Part shown: positions 1 through 8,002 of the stretch, in pieces
Layout: every line of letters starts with the position of its first letter
How positions within the stretch are numbered: position 1 is the stretch's first letter
Source of the DNA: Zoogloea sp.
GTDB taxonomy: Bacteria > Pseudomonadota > Gammaproteobacteria > Burkholderiales > Rhodocyclaceae
Direction: 5' to 3'
NCBI GenBank assembly: GCA_023150095.1
Contig: JAKLLO010000027.1
Span: 1 to 37,958, forward strand
DNA: 37,958 nt
Program-made: the position numbers and the translations under genes
The notes under the pieces: generated by a model
What the model was told of the DNA's origin: nothing
The model's database searches: none
Seen by the model: only the letters and a program-made list of their open reading frames with translations

Positions 1-515
1 CGCCGGACGCCATCAACCTGATCCTCGATCCGGGCATGGCCTTCGGCACCGGCTCCCACCCGACCACCCGGCTGTGCCTCGAATGGCTCACCGACGTGAT
101 CGAGCCGGGCGTCACGGTGCTCGACTACGGCTGTGGCTCCGGCATCCTCGCCATCGCCGCCGCCCGCCTGGGTGCCGGTGACGTCACCGGCGTCGACATC
201 GACGAGAAGGCCGTCGAGACCGCCGCCAACAACGCCGAAACCAACGGCGTGAAGCTGCACCTGCAGGTCTCGGCCAAGCCCCTCGACGGCACCTTCCAGC
301 GGGTTGTCGCCAACATCCTCACCAACCCGCTGAAGATGCTCGCGCCGCTTCTCGCGGCCCGCGTCGCACCCGGCGGCAGGCTCGCCCTCTCGGGCGTGCT
401 CGAAGCCCAGGCGAACGAAGTCATCGAAGCCTACGCGCCCTTCATCGCCCTCACCGTCGGCGCCACGCACGACGGCTGGGTGCGCCTCGAAGGAGAACGA
501 CCGGTCACGCCATGA
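1..515 (+). CDS. prmA: Ribosomal protein L11 methyltransferase, 3' part
   Basis: PrmA methylates ribosomal protein L11 in the cytoplasm using S-adenosylmethionine. The reading frame is open from the left edge (first whole codon at position 3), so the N-terminal substrate-recognition domain, roughly 125 residues in the family, lies outside the window. What is visible is the class I methyltransferase core. It contains the PrmA hallmark DPGMAFGTGSHPTTRLCL at about positions 27-80, followed by the SAM-binding loop LDYGCGSGILA. The internal ATG at 36 falls inside the conserved motif and is not the true start. The stop TGA (513-515) overlaps the ATG of the next gene in an ATGA junction, so the two are probably translationally coupled. 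Identification is firm; only the 5' end is missing. Confidence 0.95.
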   Translation, partial: PDAINLILDPGMAFGTGSHPTTRLCLEWLTDVIEPGVTVLDYGCGSGILAIAAARLGAGDVTGVDIDEKAVETAANNAETNGVKLHLQVSAKPLDGTFQRVVANILTNPLKMLAPLLAARVAPGGRLALSGVLEAQANEVIEAYAPFIALTVGATHDGWVRLEGERPVTP

Positions 516-2122
516 TCCTCGCACGCTGCCCCGCCTGTGCCACGACCTTCCGGGTTCGCCCCGAGCAACTGCAGGCCCGGGGCGGGCGCGTGCGTTGCGG
601 CCACTGCCAGCACGCCTTCAACGCGCTGGAAAGCCGCGTCGCCGAGGACACCGAACCCACCGACACGCCTTCCCTGACGCCCACGCCGGCCCCCGCCGTC
701 GAGGCGCCCATCTTCGTTCTCGAAGAAAAGCCCCAGGAAGACGCCGCACCTGTCGAGGCCCCCAAAGCCGCCCCCGAGGCCGCCGCTGAAGCCCCGGTAG
801 CGGACACCACCGACATCTCCGCAACGCCGGCCGACGAAACCCTCCTCGATCTCGACGACCTCCTGCCCGCCGACGACCTCGTCGCCGAGGCCACCCCCGA
901 AGTTGCTCCCACCGATGCCGAGCCGGCGTCCGGGCCCGCCGCCCCCCACGCCGATCTCCCCGCCGAAGACGGCGATGGCGAAGCCTTCGACACCCCCGAC
1001 GAGCCCGCCCCGACCGACGCCCCCAGCTTCGACCTGCCCGACAGCGAGCCCGTCGAAGCCTTCCCGGGCGACGCGGCCGAAGCCCCCCAGCCCGCCGACG
1101 ACACCGAGCCGGTCGCCCCCTTCGCCGACATCGATATCGACATCGACACGGCCGAACCCTGGCCGCCCGAAGCATCGCCCGCCACCGAGTTCGGCAGCGA
1201 CGCCGCCGCAGCGGACACCACCGACGAGCGCGACGATTTCGACGACGTAATCGCCAGCGACGCCCCGCCCGCCGTCGAGCCCTTCGAGGCGCCACCCTTC
1301 CAGCCCGACTGGCCGTCCGCCTCGGACCTCGACCTGAAGGCCCCGCCCGCCGAACCCGTCGACTTCGACGCCCTGCTCCACAAGCAGGACCAAGATCCGA
1401 CCCCGCCAGACGCCCTCGCCGCCACGCCCCATGACCAGCCCTGGCCGGCCAGCGAGGAGCCCGCCGCGATGCTCGCCCAGGCCCAGGCCGAAGCCGCCCT
1501 CGTGCCCATCGAGATCGACACCGGCACGGATGGTCACCGGGTCGAGCCGAAGATCGTCGCCGAAACCGTCGAGACCGTCGAATCCTACGAAGACGCCGAC
1601 GACGAGCCGCCCATCGAACCCGAGCCCGAGCCCGCCCCGTCACCTGTGCTGCGCCAGGCCGCCTGGACCGCTGGCGCCACCCTGCTGAGCCTCGCCCTGC
1701 TGGCCCAGGGCGCGCTGGTGTTCCGCAGCGAGATCGTCCAGTCCTCACCCCAGACGCGGCCCTTCATGGAAAGCCTGTGCGGCGCCCTCGGCTGCGAACT
1801 GCCGCTGCCCCGCAACGCCGCCGACATCGCCATCGAAAGCTCGGACATCCAGCCCGACGCGGCCCGCGAAGCCTTCTTCACCCTGCACGCCACCCTGCGC
1901 AACCGGGCAGATTTTCCCCAGGCCTATCCCCACCTCGAGATCACCCTCACCGACGCCCGCGACAAGGCGCTCGTCCGCAAGGTGCTCGAACCCGCCCAAT
2001 GGCTGCCCGCCGACGCCCCGAAGGACGCCTTCGCCGCCAAACGCGAAGTCGCCACCCGGATCGGCTTCGAAGCCCCGGGCGTCGCCGCCGCGGGCTACCG
2101 CGTGTACGTCTTCTACCCCTGA
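512..2122 (+). CDS. Zinc-ribbon and DUF3426 single-pass membrane protein with long acidic linker
   Basis: The 536-residue protein begins with a short zinc ribbon of the MJ0042/zinc_ribbon_5 type (C6-x2-C9 and C29-x2-C32). A very long stretch rich in Asp, Glu, Pro and Ala follows, about residues 45-375. There is one membrane helix at about 385-404 and a C-terminal DUF3426 domain of about 130 residues. This order (cytosolic zinc ribbon, linker, membrane helix, extracytoplasmic DUF3426) is standard for proteins found directly after prmA in betaproteobacteria, but their function is not established. The linker looks unusually long and acidic and is probably disordered. Its codon composition leaves long open frames on the opposite strand, which I treat as shadows. 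The ATG overlaps the prmA stop codon. Confidence 0.9.
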   Translation: MILARCPACATTFRVRPEQLQARGGRVRCGHCQHAFNALESRVAEDTEPTDTPSLTPTPAPAVEAPIFVLEEKPQEDAAPVEAPKAAPEAAAEAPVADTTDISATPADETLLDLDDLLPADDLVAEATPEVAPTDAEPASGPAAPHADLPAEDGDGEAFDTPDEPAPTDAPSFDLPDSEPVEAFPGDAAEAPQPADDTEPVAPFADIDIDIDTAEPWPPEASPATEFGSDAAAADTTDERDDFDDVIASDAPPAVEPFEAPPFQPDWPSASDLDLKAPPAEPVDFDALLHKQDQDPTPPDALAATPHDQPWPASEEPAAMLAQAQAEAALVPIEIDTGTDGHRVEPKIVAETVETVESYEDADDEPPIEPEPEPAPSPVLRQAAWTAGATLLSLALLAQGALVFRSEIVQSSPQTRPFMESLCGALGCELPLPRNAADIAIESSDIQPDAAREAFFTLHATLRNRADFPQAYPHLEITLTDARDKALVRKVLEPAQWLPADAPKDAFAAKREVATRIGFEAPGVAAAGYRVYVFYP

Positions 2123-2163
2123 CGGCAACCGCCGGCCAAACAACCGCCAACCATCGCCGAAAC

Positions 2164-3099
2164 ATGTCCACGCTGATCTGTGGTTCCATCGCCTACGACT
2201 CGATCATGGTTTTCCATGACCGCTTCCGCAATCACATCCTGCCCGAGCAGCTGCACATCCTGAACGTCTCGTTCTTCGTGCCCGAGATGCGGCGCGAGTA
2301 CGGCGGCTGCGCCGGCAACATCGCCTACAACCTCAAGCTGCTGGGCGGTGAGCCGCTCATCATGGCCACCGTCGGCGACGACGCCGCGCCCTACCTCGAG
2401 CGCCTCGACGCCCTCGGCCTGCCGCGCACCCACGTCACCCAGGTGCCGGGCACCTTCACCGCCCAGGCCTTCATCACCACCGATCTCGACGACAACCAGA
2501 TCACCGCCTTCCACCCGGGCGCGATGGTGCATTCCCACGTCAATACCGTTGGCCAGACCCTGGGCGTCACCCTCGGCATCGTCGCCCCGGACGGGCGTGA
2601 CGGCATGCTCGAGCACGCCCGCCAGTTCGCCGAGGCCGGCATCCCCTTCATCTTCGATCCGGGCCAGGGGCTGCCCATGTTCAGCGGCAGCGAGCTCCTC
2701 GCCTGCCTGAAACTGGCCGACTACTGCACGGTCAACGATTACGAAGCGCGCCTGCTGTGCGAACGCACCGGCCGCTCGATCGAATCCCTGTCCGGCGAGG
2801 TCAAGGCGCTGATCGTCACCCGCGGCGGCGAAGGCTCCGAGATCCACACCGGCGGCACGCGCATCGACATCCCCTGCGCCGTGCCCGAGCGCATCGAAGA
2901 CCCGACCGGCTGCGGCGACGCCTACCGCGCCGGCCTGCTCTACGGCATCGACCGCGGCCTCGACTGGGACCAGACCGGGCGCCTCGCCTCGCTGCTGGGC
3001 GCCATCAAGATCGCCAGCCGCGGCGGCCAGAACCACGCGCCCAGCCGCGATGAAATCGCCGAGGCCTATCGCAAGGCCTTCGGCTCAACCCTTTGGTGA
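2164..3099 (+). CDS. PfkB/ribokinase-family kinase, adenosine-kinase-like
   Basis: A 311-residue member of the PfkB superfamily, cytosolic enzymes that phosphorylate sugars or nucleosides with ATP. The glycine-rich N-terminal signature is seen around Y46-GGCAGN-52. The C-terminal signature DPTGCGDAYRAG holds the probable catalytic base at D252. Close relatives in betaproteobacteria are usually annotated as carbohydrate kinase or adenosine kinase, and the sequence alone does not settle the substrate. The frame is open further upstream, but the family N-terminus (STLICGSIAYD) begins at this ATG, 41 bases after the DUF3426 gene. No strong Shine-Dalgarno sequence is visible. It is probably cotranscribed with its neighbours. 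Confidence 0.85.
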   Translation: MSTLICGSIAYDSIMVFHDRFRNHILPEQLHILNVSFFVPEMRREYGGCAGNIAYNLKLLGGEPLIMATVGDDAAPYLERLDALGLPRTHVTQVPGTFTAQAFITTDLDDNQITAFHPGAMVHSHVNTVGQTLGVTLGIVAPDGRDGMLEHARQFAEAGIPFIFDPGQGLPMFSGSELLACLKLADYCTVNDYEARLLCERTGRSIESLSGEVKALIVTRGGEGSEIHTGGTRIDIPCAVPERIEDPTGCGDAYRAGLLYGIDRGLDWDQTGRLASLLGAIKIASRGGQNHAPSRDEIAEAYRKAFGSTLW

Positions 3100-3110
3100 A
3101 AGGAAGAACG

Positions 3111-3566
3111 ATGCGAATCCTGAATCTGGGCGTAGCCCTGCTTGCCGCCGTCACCCTCGCTGGTTGCGCCACCGGCCAGGGCGCCGGGGATTACCAGCGC
3201 ACCGAAACCCGCCGTGTGATGAGCGTGCGCCTCGGCGTGATCGAAGGCGTGCGCGCCGTCAAGCTCGAAGGCACCAAGTCGCCGGTGGGCACCATCGGCG
3301 GCGCAGCCGTCGGCGGCATCGCCGGCAGCACCGTCGGCGGCGGCAAGGGCTCGGCGATCGGCGCGGTGGTCGGCGCGGTGGTCGGCGGGCTGGCCGGCGC
3401 AGCGGCGGAAGAAGGCCTCACCCGCAGCCAGGGCGTCGAGATCACCCTCAAGATGGACAACGGCGAAATGCTCGCCATCACCCAGGAAGACCAGGGCGAG
3501 AACTTCAAGCCCGGCGAACGCGTGCGCCTGCTGCAGGACGGCCGCACCACCCGCGTGACCCGCTGA
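3111..3566 (+). CDS. Glycine-zipper outer-membrane lipoprotein (SlyB/Pcp-like)
   Basis: A 151-residue lipoprotein. A hydrophobic signal peptide ends in a lipobox TLAGC with the acylated cysteine at residue 19. A glycine-zipper segment of repeated GG/GA pairs follows at about residues 60-100, then a small C-terminal domain with alternating charged residues. This matches the SlyB/Pcp class of 17 kDa-antigen-like outer-membrane lipoproteins, which are linked to envelope integrity. The ATG at 3111 is preceded by AGGAAG at 3101-3106, a good ribosome-binding site; an in-frame start at 3093 would overlap the kinase gene and spoil the signal peptide. It begins 11 bases after the kinase stop codon. 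A hairpin terminator follows. Confidence 0.85.
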   Translation: MRILNLGVALLAAVTLAGCATGQGAGDYQRTETRRVMSVRLGVIEGVRAVKLEGTKSPVGTIGGAAVGGIAGSTVGGGKGSAIGAVVGAVVGGLAGAAAEEGLTRSQGVEITLKMDNGEMLAITQEDQGENFKPGERVRLLQDGRTTRVTR

Positions 3567-3587
3567 TCTCCCGGCCGGTCGCACACC

Positions 3588-3612
3588 AAAGGGAGCCCGC
3601 GCGGCTCCCTTT
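3588..3612 (+). terminator. Hairpin terminator after the lipoprotein gene
   Basis: A perfect 10-bp stem, AAAGGGAGCC (3588-3597) paired with GGCTCCCTTT (3603-3612), with a 5-base loop, lies 21 bases after the lipoprotein stop. The downstream T-run is short and interrupted, so termination may be partial. It closes the prmA-to-lipoprotein transcript before olsB. Confidence 0.7.
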
Positions 3613-3707
3613 GCCTTTGGGCGCCGTCACACGCCGGTAACGGCCCCTTCACCGGGCCGCAACGCGCCCTTCCCACAATGCGCGGAAACCCCACGAGGAT
3701 TTCCGCC

Positions 3708-4466
3708 ATGCTGCACAAGCAACAACAAGCCGCCCAACGCCCCGGTCGCAACCTGCACGTGGGCCTCGCGACCAGCCCCACCGAAGTGCTCGAAGCCCAG
3801 AAGCTGCGCTACCGCGTGTTCGCCGAAGAGATGGGCGCGCGCCTGTCCAGCCGCATCCCGGGCGTCGATCGCGACCTCTACGACCCCTTCTGCGAGCACC
3901 TGATCGTCCGCGACGAAGATGCCGGCCGCATCGTCGGCACCTACCGCATCCTGTCGCCCTCCGCCGCCCGCGAAGTGGGCAGCTACTACTCGGAAGACGA
4001 GTTCGACCTCACCCGCCTGCGCCACCTGAAGAGCCGCATGGTCGAGATCGGCCGCTCGTGCATCGACGCCGAATACCGCTCCGGCGCGGTCATCACCCTG
4101 CTGTGGTCAGGCCTCGCCCGCTACATGCTCGAGAACAACTACGATTACCTCGTCGGCTGCGCCTCGGTGAGCATGGCCGACGGCGGGCACATGGCGGCCA
4201 GCCTGTATAATCGGCTGAAGGACGAACACCTCTGCCCGCTCGAGTACCGCGTGTTCCCCCGCACCCCGCTGCCCCTCGCCGCCCTCCGTCAGGATCTCGA
4301 CGCCGAAACCCCGCCGCTCATCAAGGGCTACCTGCGGGCCGGCGCGTGGATCTGCGGCGAGCCGGCCTGGGATCCTGATTTCAACACGGCCGACCTGCCC
4401 GTCCTGCTGCCGGTCTCCCGGCTCGACGCCCGCTACGCCAAGCACTTCTTGGGACGCAAGGACTGA
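3708..4466 (+). CDS. olsB: L-ornithine N-alpha-acyltransferase (GNAT fold)
   Basis: OlsB-type enzymes transfer a 3-hydroxyacyl group from acyl carrier protein to the alpha-amino group of ornithine, giving lyso-ornithine lipid at the inner face of the inner membrane. The 252-residue protein has the family's landmarks: an N-terminal block with LRYRVFAEEMGA, then GRIVGTYRIL, then a central block reading VEIGRSCIDAEYRSGAVI. The next gene is an acyltransferase of the OlsA type, the usual partner for the second acylation. The ATG at 3708 has GAGG at 3695-3698; an ATG at 3678 would add ten residues of no family resemblance. A related GNAT hydroxyacyl transferase cannot be fully excluded. Confidence 0.85.
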   Translation: MLHKQQQAAQRPGRNLHVGLATSPTEVLEAQKLRYRVFAEEMGARLSSRIPGVDRDLYDPFCEHLIVRDEDAGRIVGTYRILSPSAAREVGSYYSEDEFDLTRLRHLKSRMVEIGRSCIDAEYRSGAVITLLWSGLARYMLENNYDYLVGCASVSMADGGHMAASLYNRLKDEHLCPLEYRVFPRTPLPLAALRQDLDAETPPLIKGYLRAGAWICGEPAWDPDFNTADLPVLLPVSRLDARYAKHFLGRKD

Positions 4467-4540
4467 AACCCGACAGCCCCGCTCCGCTCGCAATCCGCCT
4501 CATCCGCTACCTGCGCCTCGCCGTCCATCTGCTGGTCGGC

Positions 4541-5218
4541 GTGGCGATCGCGGCGGCAGCCTTTCCCTTCCTCGGCCCCGAACGCCGACGCCAGCTCAAG
4601 CAGTGGTGGTCGGCGCGCATGGTGCGCGTCCTCGGCGTCGAACTGCAGATCCGCGGCGGCCCCGTCGCCCCCGGCTGCCTGCTGGTGGCCAACCACGTGT
4701 CGTGGCTGGACATCTTCATCATCAACGCCTTCTGGCCCGCCGCCTTCATCTCGAAGGCCGAGGTGCGCCAGTGGCCGCTGTTCGGCTGGCTCGCCGTGAA
4801 GAGCGAGACCGTCTTCCTGCACCGGGGCAGCCGCGGCCACGCCAAGGTGGTCAATGGCGAGATCGCCGGGCTGCTGAACGACGGCCAGTACGTGGCGCTG
4901 TTCCCCGAGGGCACGACCACCGACGGCAGCACCCTGCACAACTTCCACGGCGCCCTGCTCCAGCCGGCCATCGACGCCGGCGCCTTGATCCAGCCGCTGG
5001 CGATCGCCTACCGGCTGCCGGACGGCCGCTTCACCCGGGCGCCGGCCTACGACGGCGACGTGAGCCTGGGCGAATGCCTGCAGGCCATCGTCGGCGAGCG
5101 CCGCATCGTTGCCCGCATCGACGTGGCGCCGGCGCTGTGCACCCGCGCGACGCCGGATCGCAAGGCGCTCGCCCACGCGGCGCGCGCCGCGATCCTCGAA
5201 CGCATCGAAAGCGCCTGA
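4541..5218 (+). CDS. olsA: Lyso-ornithine lipid O-acyltransferase (PlsC family); true start probably at 4463
   Basis: OlsA acylates lyso-ornithine lipid to ornithine lipid. From the first conventional start (GTG 4541) the protein has 225 residues. It shows the acyltransferase motif NHVSWLD (H52, D57) and the later FPEGTTTDG block, both diagnostic of the PlsC family. The same frame is open upstream to 4379 and contains no ATG, GTG or TTG. The upstream codons 4493-4540 read IRLIRYLRLAVHLLVG, which resembles the membrane-associated N-terminus common in this family. A CTG at 4463 overlaps the olsB TGA (CTGA) and would give 251 residues, closer to the usual length. I report the conventional start and infer the longer one. 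The gene directly follows olsB. Confidence 0.8.
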   Translation: MAIAAAAFPFLGPERRRQLKQWWSARMVRVLGVELQIRGGPVAPGCLLVANHVSWLDIFIINAFWPAAFISKAEVRQWPLFGWLAVKSETVFLHRGSRGHAKVVNGEIAGLLNDGQYVALFPEGTTTDGSTLHNFHGALLQPAIDAGALIQPLAIAYRLPDGRFTRAPAYDGDVSLGECLQAIVGERRIVARIDVAPALCTRATPDRKALAHAARAAILERIESA

Positions 5219-5290
5219 AGCCCGCCGGGCCAGCAGGCTGAAATCCGATCAGCAGGAGGAAGGACGGGCCGGGATGCAGCCCGCCCCGGA

Positions 5291-6124
5291 TCAGGACGGC
5301 TTGAGCTTGCCGTGGGTGAGCCCGGGGCAGGCCACCTGGAACACCTTGCGGTCTTCCAGCCGCACCGCGGTCAGCTCGCGCCCCCACAGGCAACCGGAAT
5401 CCAGCGCCAGCAGATTGGGCTCGATGCGCAGGCCGAGGGCCGACCAGTGGCCGAACACCACCGTCGTGTCGGCGCTCTTCCGGCCCGGCACCTCGAACCA
5501 CGGCACGTAGCCCTTCGGCGCCTTGGTGACTTCGCCCTTCACCTTGAAATCCATCACCCCGCCGGGCGTGCAGAAGCGCATCCGCGTCATCGCATTGACG
5601 ATCACTCGGATCCGCTCGTAATCCCGCAGGTCATCGCACCAGGCGGCCGGCTCGCTACCCCACATGTTGTGGAGCAGGTCGGCGTGATAGGGGCCGGACA
5701 GCGCGCCTTCCACTTCCCGTGCCAGAGCCCGGGCCTGGACAGCCGTCCAGCCGGGCAGCAGCCCCGCGTGGACCATCGCGAAGCCGTCTTCCAGGTGCAT
5801 CAGCGGACGGGTGCGCAGCCAGCCCAGCAGGGCGTCCCGGTCCGGCGCGTCGAGCACCGCCTGGATGGTGTCGTCCTTGCCCCGGGCACGCACGGTGCCG
5901 TAGGCCACCATCAGCAGGTAGAGATCGTGATTGCCCAGCACGGTGACCGCCGCGGTGCCCAGATCGCGCACGAAGCGCAGGGTCTGGAGCGAATCCGGCC
6001 CCCGGTTGACCAGATCGCCCACCAGCCACAGGCGATCCCGGTCGGGGTTGAAGTCGATCCGGTTGAGGAGCGCAGTGAGGGACGTGAAGCAGCCCTGGAT
6101 GTCGCCGATCGCGTAAGTTGCCAT
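5291..6124 (-). CDS. apaH: Symmetrical bis(5'-nucleosyl)-tetraphosphatase
   Basis: ApaH hydrolyses diadenosine tetraphosphate to two ADP and controls alarmone and Np4N-RNA cap levels in the cytoplasm. The 277-residue protein carries the metallophosphatase motifs in order: GDIQGC (D8), GDLVNRGPDS (36-45), GNHD (64-67), MVHAG and GHWS. Length and motifs are normal. Its ATG lies only 3 bases after the wbpM-like gene's stop codon on the same strand, so it is probably the last gene of the polysaccharide operon. That is unusual, because apaH more often sits with rsmA/ksgA in proteobacteria. It runs convergent to olsA, with a 72-base gap in which I see no clear terminator. Confidence 0.95.
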   Translation of the reverse strand: MATYAIGDIQGCFTSLTALLNRIDFNPDRDRLWLVGDLVNRGPDSLQTLRFVRDLGTAAVTVLGNHDLYLLMVAYGTVRARGKDDTIQAVLDAPDRDALLGWLRTRPLMHLEDGFAMVHAGLLPGWTAVQARALAREVEGALSGPYHADLLHNMWGSEPAAWCDDLRDYERIRVIVNAMTRMRFCTPGGVMDFKVKGEVTKAPKGYVPWFEVPGRKSADTTVVFGHWSALGLRIEPNLLALDSGCLWGRELTAVRLEDRKVFQVACPGLTHGKLKPS

Positions 6125-6127
6125 GGG

Positions 6128-8002
6128 TCAGGCCCGCCGTCCGGGGTTGTCCACCACCTGCAGCGCCGGCGGCGACGGTGAAGGCGTGTATTCAGGTACC
6201 CAGCGGCGCAGCTCGCGGCGCACCTCCAGCGCGCCCACCGGACGGCGCTGGCGCAGCCACTGGAGCAGGGCGTCGAGGGCGCCCTCCTCGACCGGCTGGG
6301 CGCGGGCGATGCGCAGCTTGGGGTGATGGGTGGCGCGGGTTTCCTCGGCGTCGGCCAGCACCTCTTCGTAGAGCTTCTCGCCGGGGCGCAGGCCGGTGAA
6401 AACGATGCGGATCTGCTCTTCGCTGCGGCCCGAGAGGCGGATCATGTCGCGCGCGAGCTCGGCGATCTTCACCGGCTCGCCCATGTCGAGCACGAAGATC
6501 TCGCCGCCCTTGCCCATCGAGCCGGCCTGCAGCACCAGCTGCGCCGCCTCGGGGATGGACATGAAGAAGCGGGTGATCTCCGGGTGGGTCACCGTCACCG
6601 GGCCGCCGGTGGCGATCTGTTCCTGGAACTTGGGGATCACGCTGCCGGCGCTGCCCAGCACGTTGCCGAAGCGGACGATCTCGAACTGGGTCTTGCCCTC
6701 GGCCGACATGGCCTGACAGACCTTCTCGGCGAGCCGCTTGGTGGCGCCCATCACGTTGGTCGGATTGACCGCCTTGTCGGTGGACACCAGCACGAAGCGC
6801 GACACCCCGCAGGCCACCGCGCTACGCGCCACCTGCCAGGTGCCCAGCACGTTGTTGCGCACCGCCTGCCAGGCGTTGTCCTCTTCCATCAGCGGCACAT
6901 GCTTGTAGGCCGCGGCGTGGAAGATCACGTGGGGGTGATAACGGGTGATGACCTCATCCACCCGCACCGCATCCTTCACATCGCCAGCCAGCACCACCAG
7001 CTGGATGTTGGGGTAATGAACCGCGAACTCCTCGCACAGGCGGTACAGGGCAAACTCGCTGATGTCGAAGCACACCAGGATCGACGGCTCGTAGCGGGCG
7101 ATCTGGCGGCACAGCTCGGTGCCGATGGAGCCACCGGCGCCGGTGACCATCACAGACTTGCCGCGCAGGTATTCACGCACCTCGGCGGTGTGGATGCGCA
7201 CCGGGTCGCGGCCGAGCAAGTCTTCCACGTCCACGTTGCGCACTTCGCTCACCTTGATGCGGCCGGTCATCACGTCGGCGATGGCCGGCACGATCAGTGC
7301 CTTCACGCCGGCCCGCACGCAGGCGCTGGCCATCTTGCGGCGCACCTCGTGGCGCTCGTTGGGCATGGCGATGATGGCGTGGCCGACCTTGTATTCCTCC
7401 GCGATGCGCTCCAGGTCGGCGATCCGGCCGAGCACCTTGCAACCGTAAACCTCGCGGCCCTGGCTGGCCTTGTTGTCGTCGAGCAGGCCCACGACCCGCC
7501 ACTCGGCCGAGCGCGACAGCTCGCGCACCAGGCTCACCGCCGCCTCGCCCGCCCCCAGCACCACCACCGGCTGCCCCAGCGCGCGCAGCCCGCCGTACAG
7601 CCGGGATTCCTTCCAGGTGCGGTAGAGCACCCGCGAGCCGCCCATGTACATGGCCAGCAGCAGCGGCTGCATCGCAAAGACCAGCCGCGGCACCTCCGGC
7701 GCGGAGCGCACCGCGACCACCACCACCAGCGGCGTGAGCAGCGCCGACACCGCCACCGCCCGGGCAATGCAGACGAGATCGGGCAGGCTCGCGAAGACCC
7801 AGATGCTCCGGTACAGCCCGAAGGCCCGCAGCAGCAGGCCCTGGAGCACCAGCGTGACGGCCAGCCCCCGATAGAGGCCCGCGTGGAATTCGGCGGGAAT
7901 GTCGAAGTTGAAGCGGACGAGGTAGGCCAGCCACCAGGCCAGCGCCACGCCGACAACGTCGGACAGATAGACCAGCGAAGGGTGAAAGACTCTCTTGATC
8001 AA
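6128..8002 (-). CDS. wbpM: Membrane-bound UDP-N-acetylhexosamine 4,6-dehydratase (WbpM/CapD/PglF type)
   Basis: This family converts UDP-GlcNAc to the 4-keto-6-deoxy intermediate used for QuiNAc, FucNAc and related sugars. The 624-residue protein has about four N-terminal membrane helices (residues 10-120), a first nucleotide-binding fold (VVVLGAGEAA, about 146-155) and a catalytic domain with TGAGGSIG (287-294). The catalytic tyrosine of the SDR family is replaced by methionine, giving S407, M418 and K422, the S-M-K arrangement known for WbpM. The start is TTG at 8002, whose last bases overlap the upstream gene's stop (TTGA). The frame stays open upstream to 8329, but that part is antisense-like and unlike the family. 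Confidence 0.92.
   Translation of the reverse strand: MIKRVFHPSLVYLSDVVGVALAWWLAYLVRFNFDIPAEFHAGLYRGLAVTLVLQGLLLRAFGLYRSIWVFASLPDLVCIARAVAVSALLTPLVVVVAVRSAPEVPRLVFAMQPLLLAMYMGGSRVLYRTWKESRLYGGLRALGQPVVVLGAGEAAVSLVRELSRSAEWRVVGLLDDNKASQGREVYGCKVLGRIADLERIAEEYKVGHAIIAMPNERHEVRRKMASACVRAGVKALIVPAIADVMTGRIKVSEVRNVDVEDLLGRDPVRIHTAEVREYLRGKSVMVTGAGGSIGTELCRQIARYEPSILVCFDISEFALYRLCEEFAVHYPNIQLVVLAGDVKDAVRVDEVITRYHPHVIFHAAAYKHVPLMEEDNAWQAVRNNVLGTWQVARSAVACGVSRFVLVSTDKAVNPTNVMGATKRLAEKVCQAMSAEGKTQFEIVRFGNVLGSAGSVIPKFQEQIATGGPVTVTHPEITRFFMSIPEAAQLVLQAGSMGKGGEIFVLDMGEPVKIAELARDMIRLSGRSEEQIRIVFTGLRPGEKLYEEVLADAEETRATHHPKLRIARAQPVEEGALDALLQWLRQRRPVGALEVRRELRRWVPEYTPSPSPPALQVVDNPGRRA

Noticed and set aside
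431-1537. Long minus-strand frames opposite the acidic DUF3426 linker
   Set aside because: Produced by the repetitive Asp/Glu/Pro/Ala codons of the linker; the products are Gly/Val- or Ser/Ala-rich with no motif.
4206-4211. A perfect TATAAT inside olsB
   Set aside because: No -35 at a suitable distance. It lies within conserved coding sequence, about 250 bases before the olsA start.
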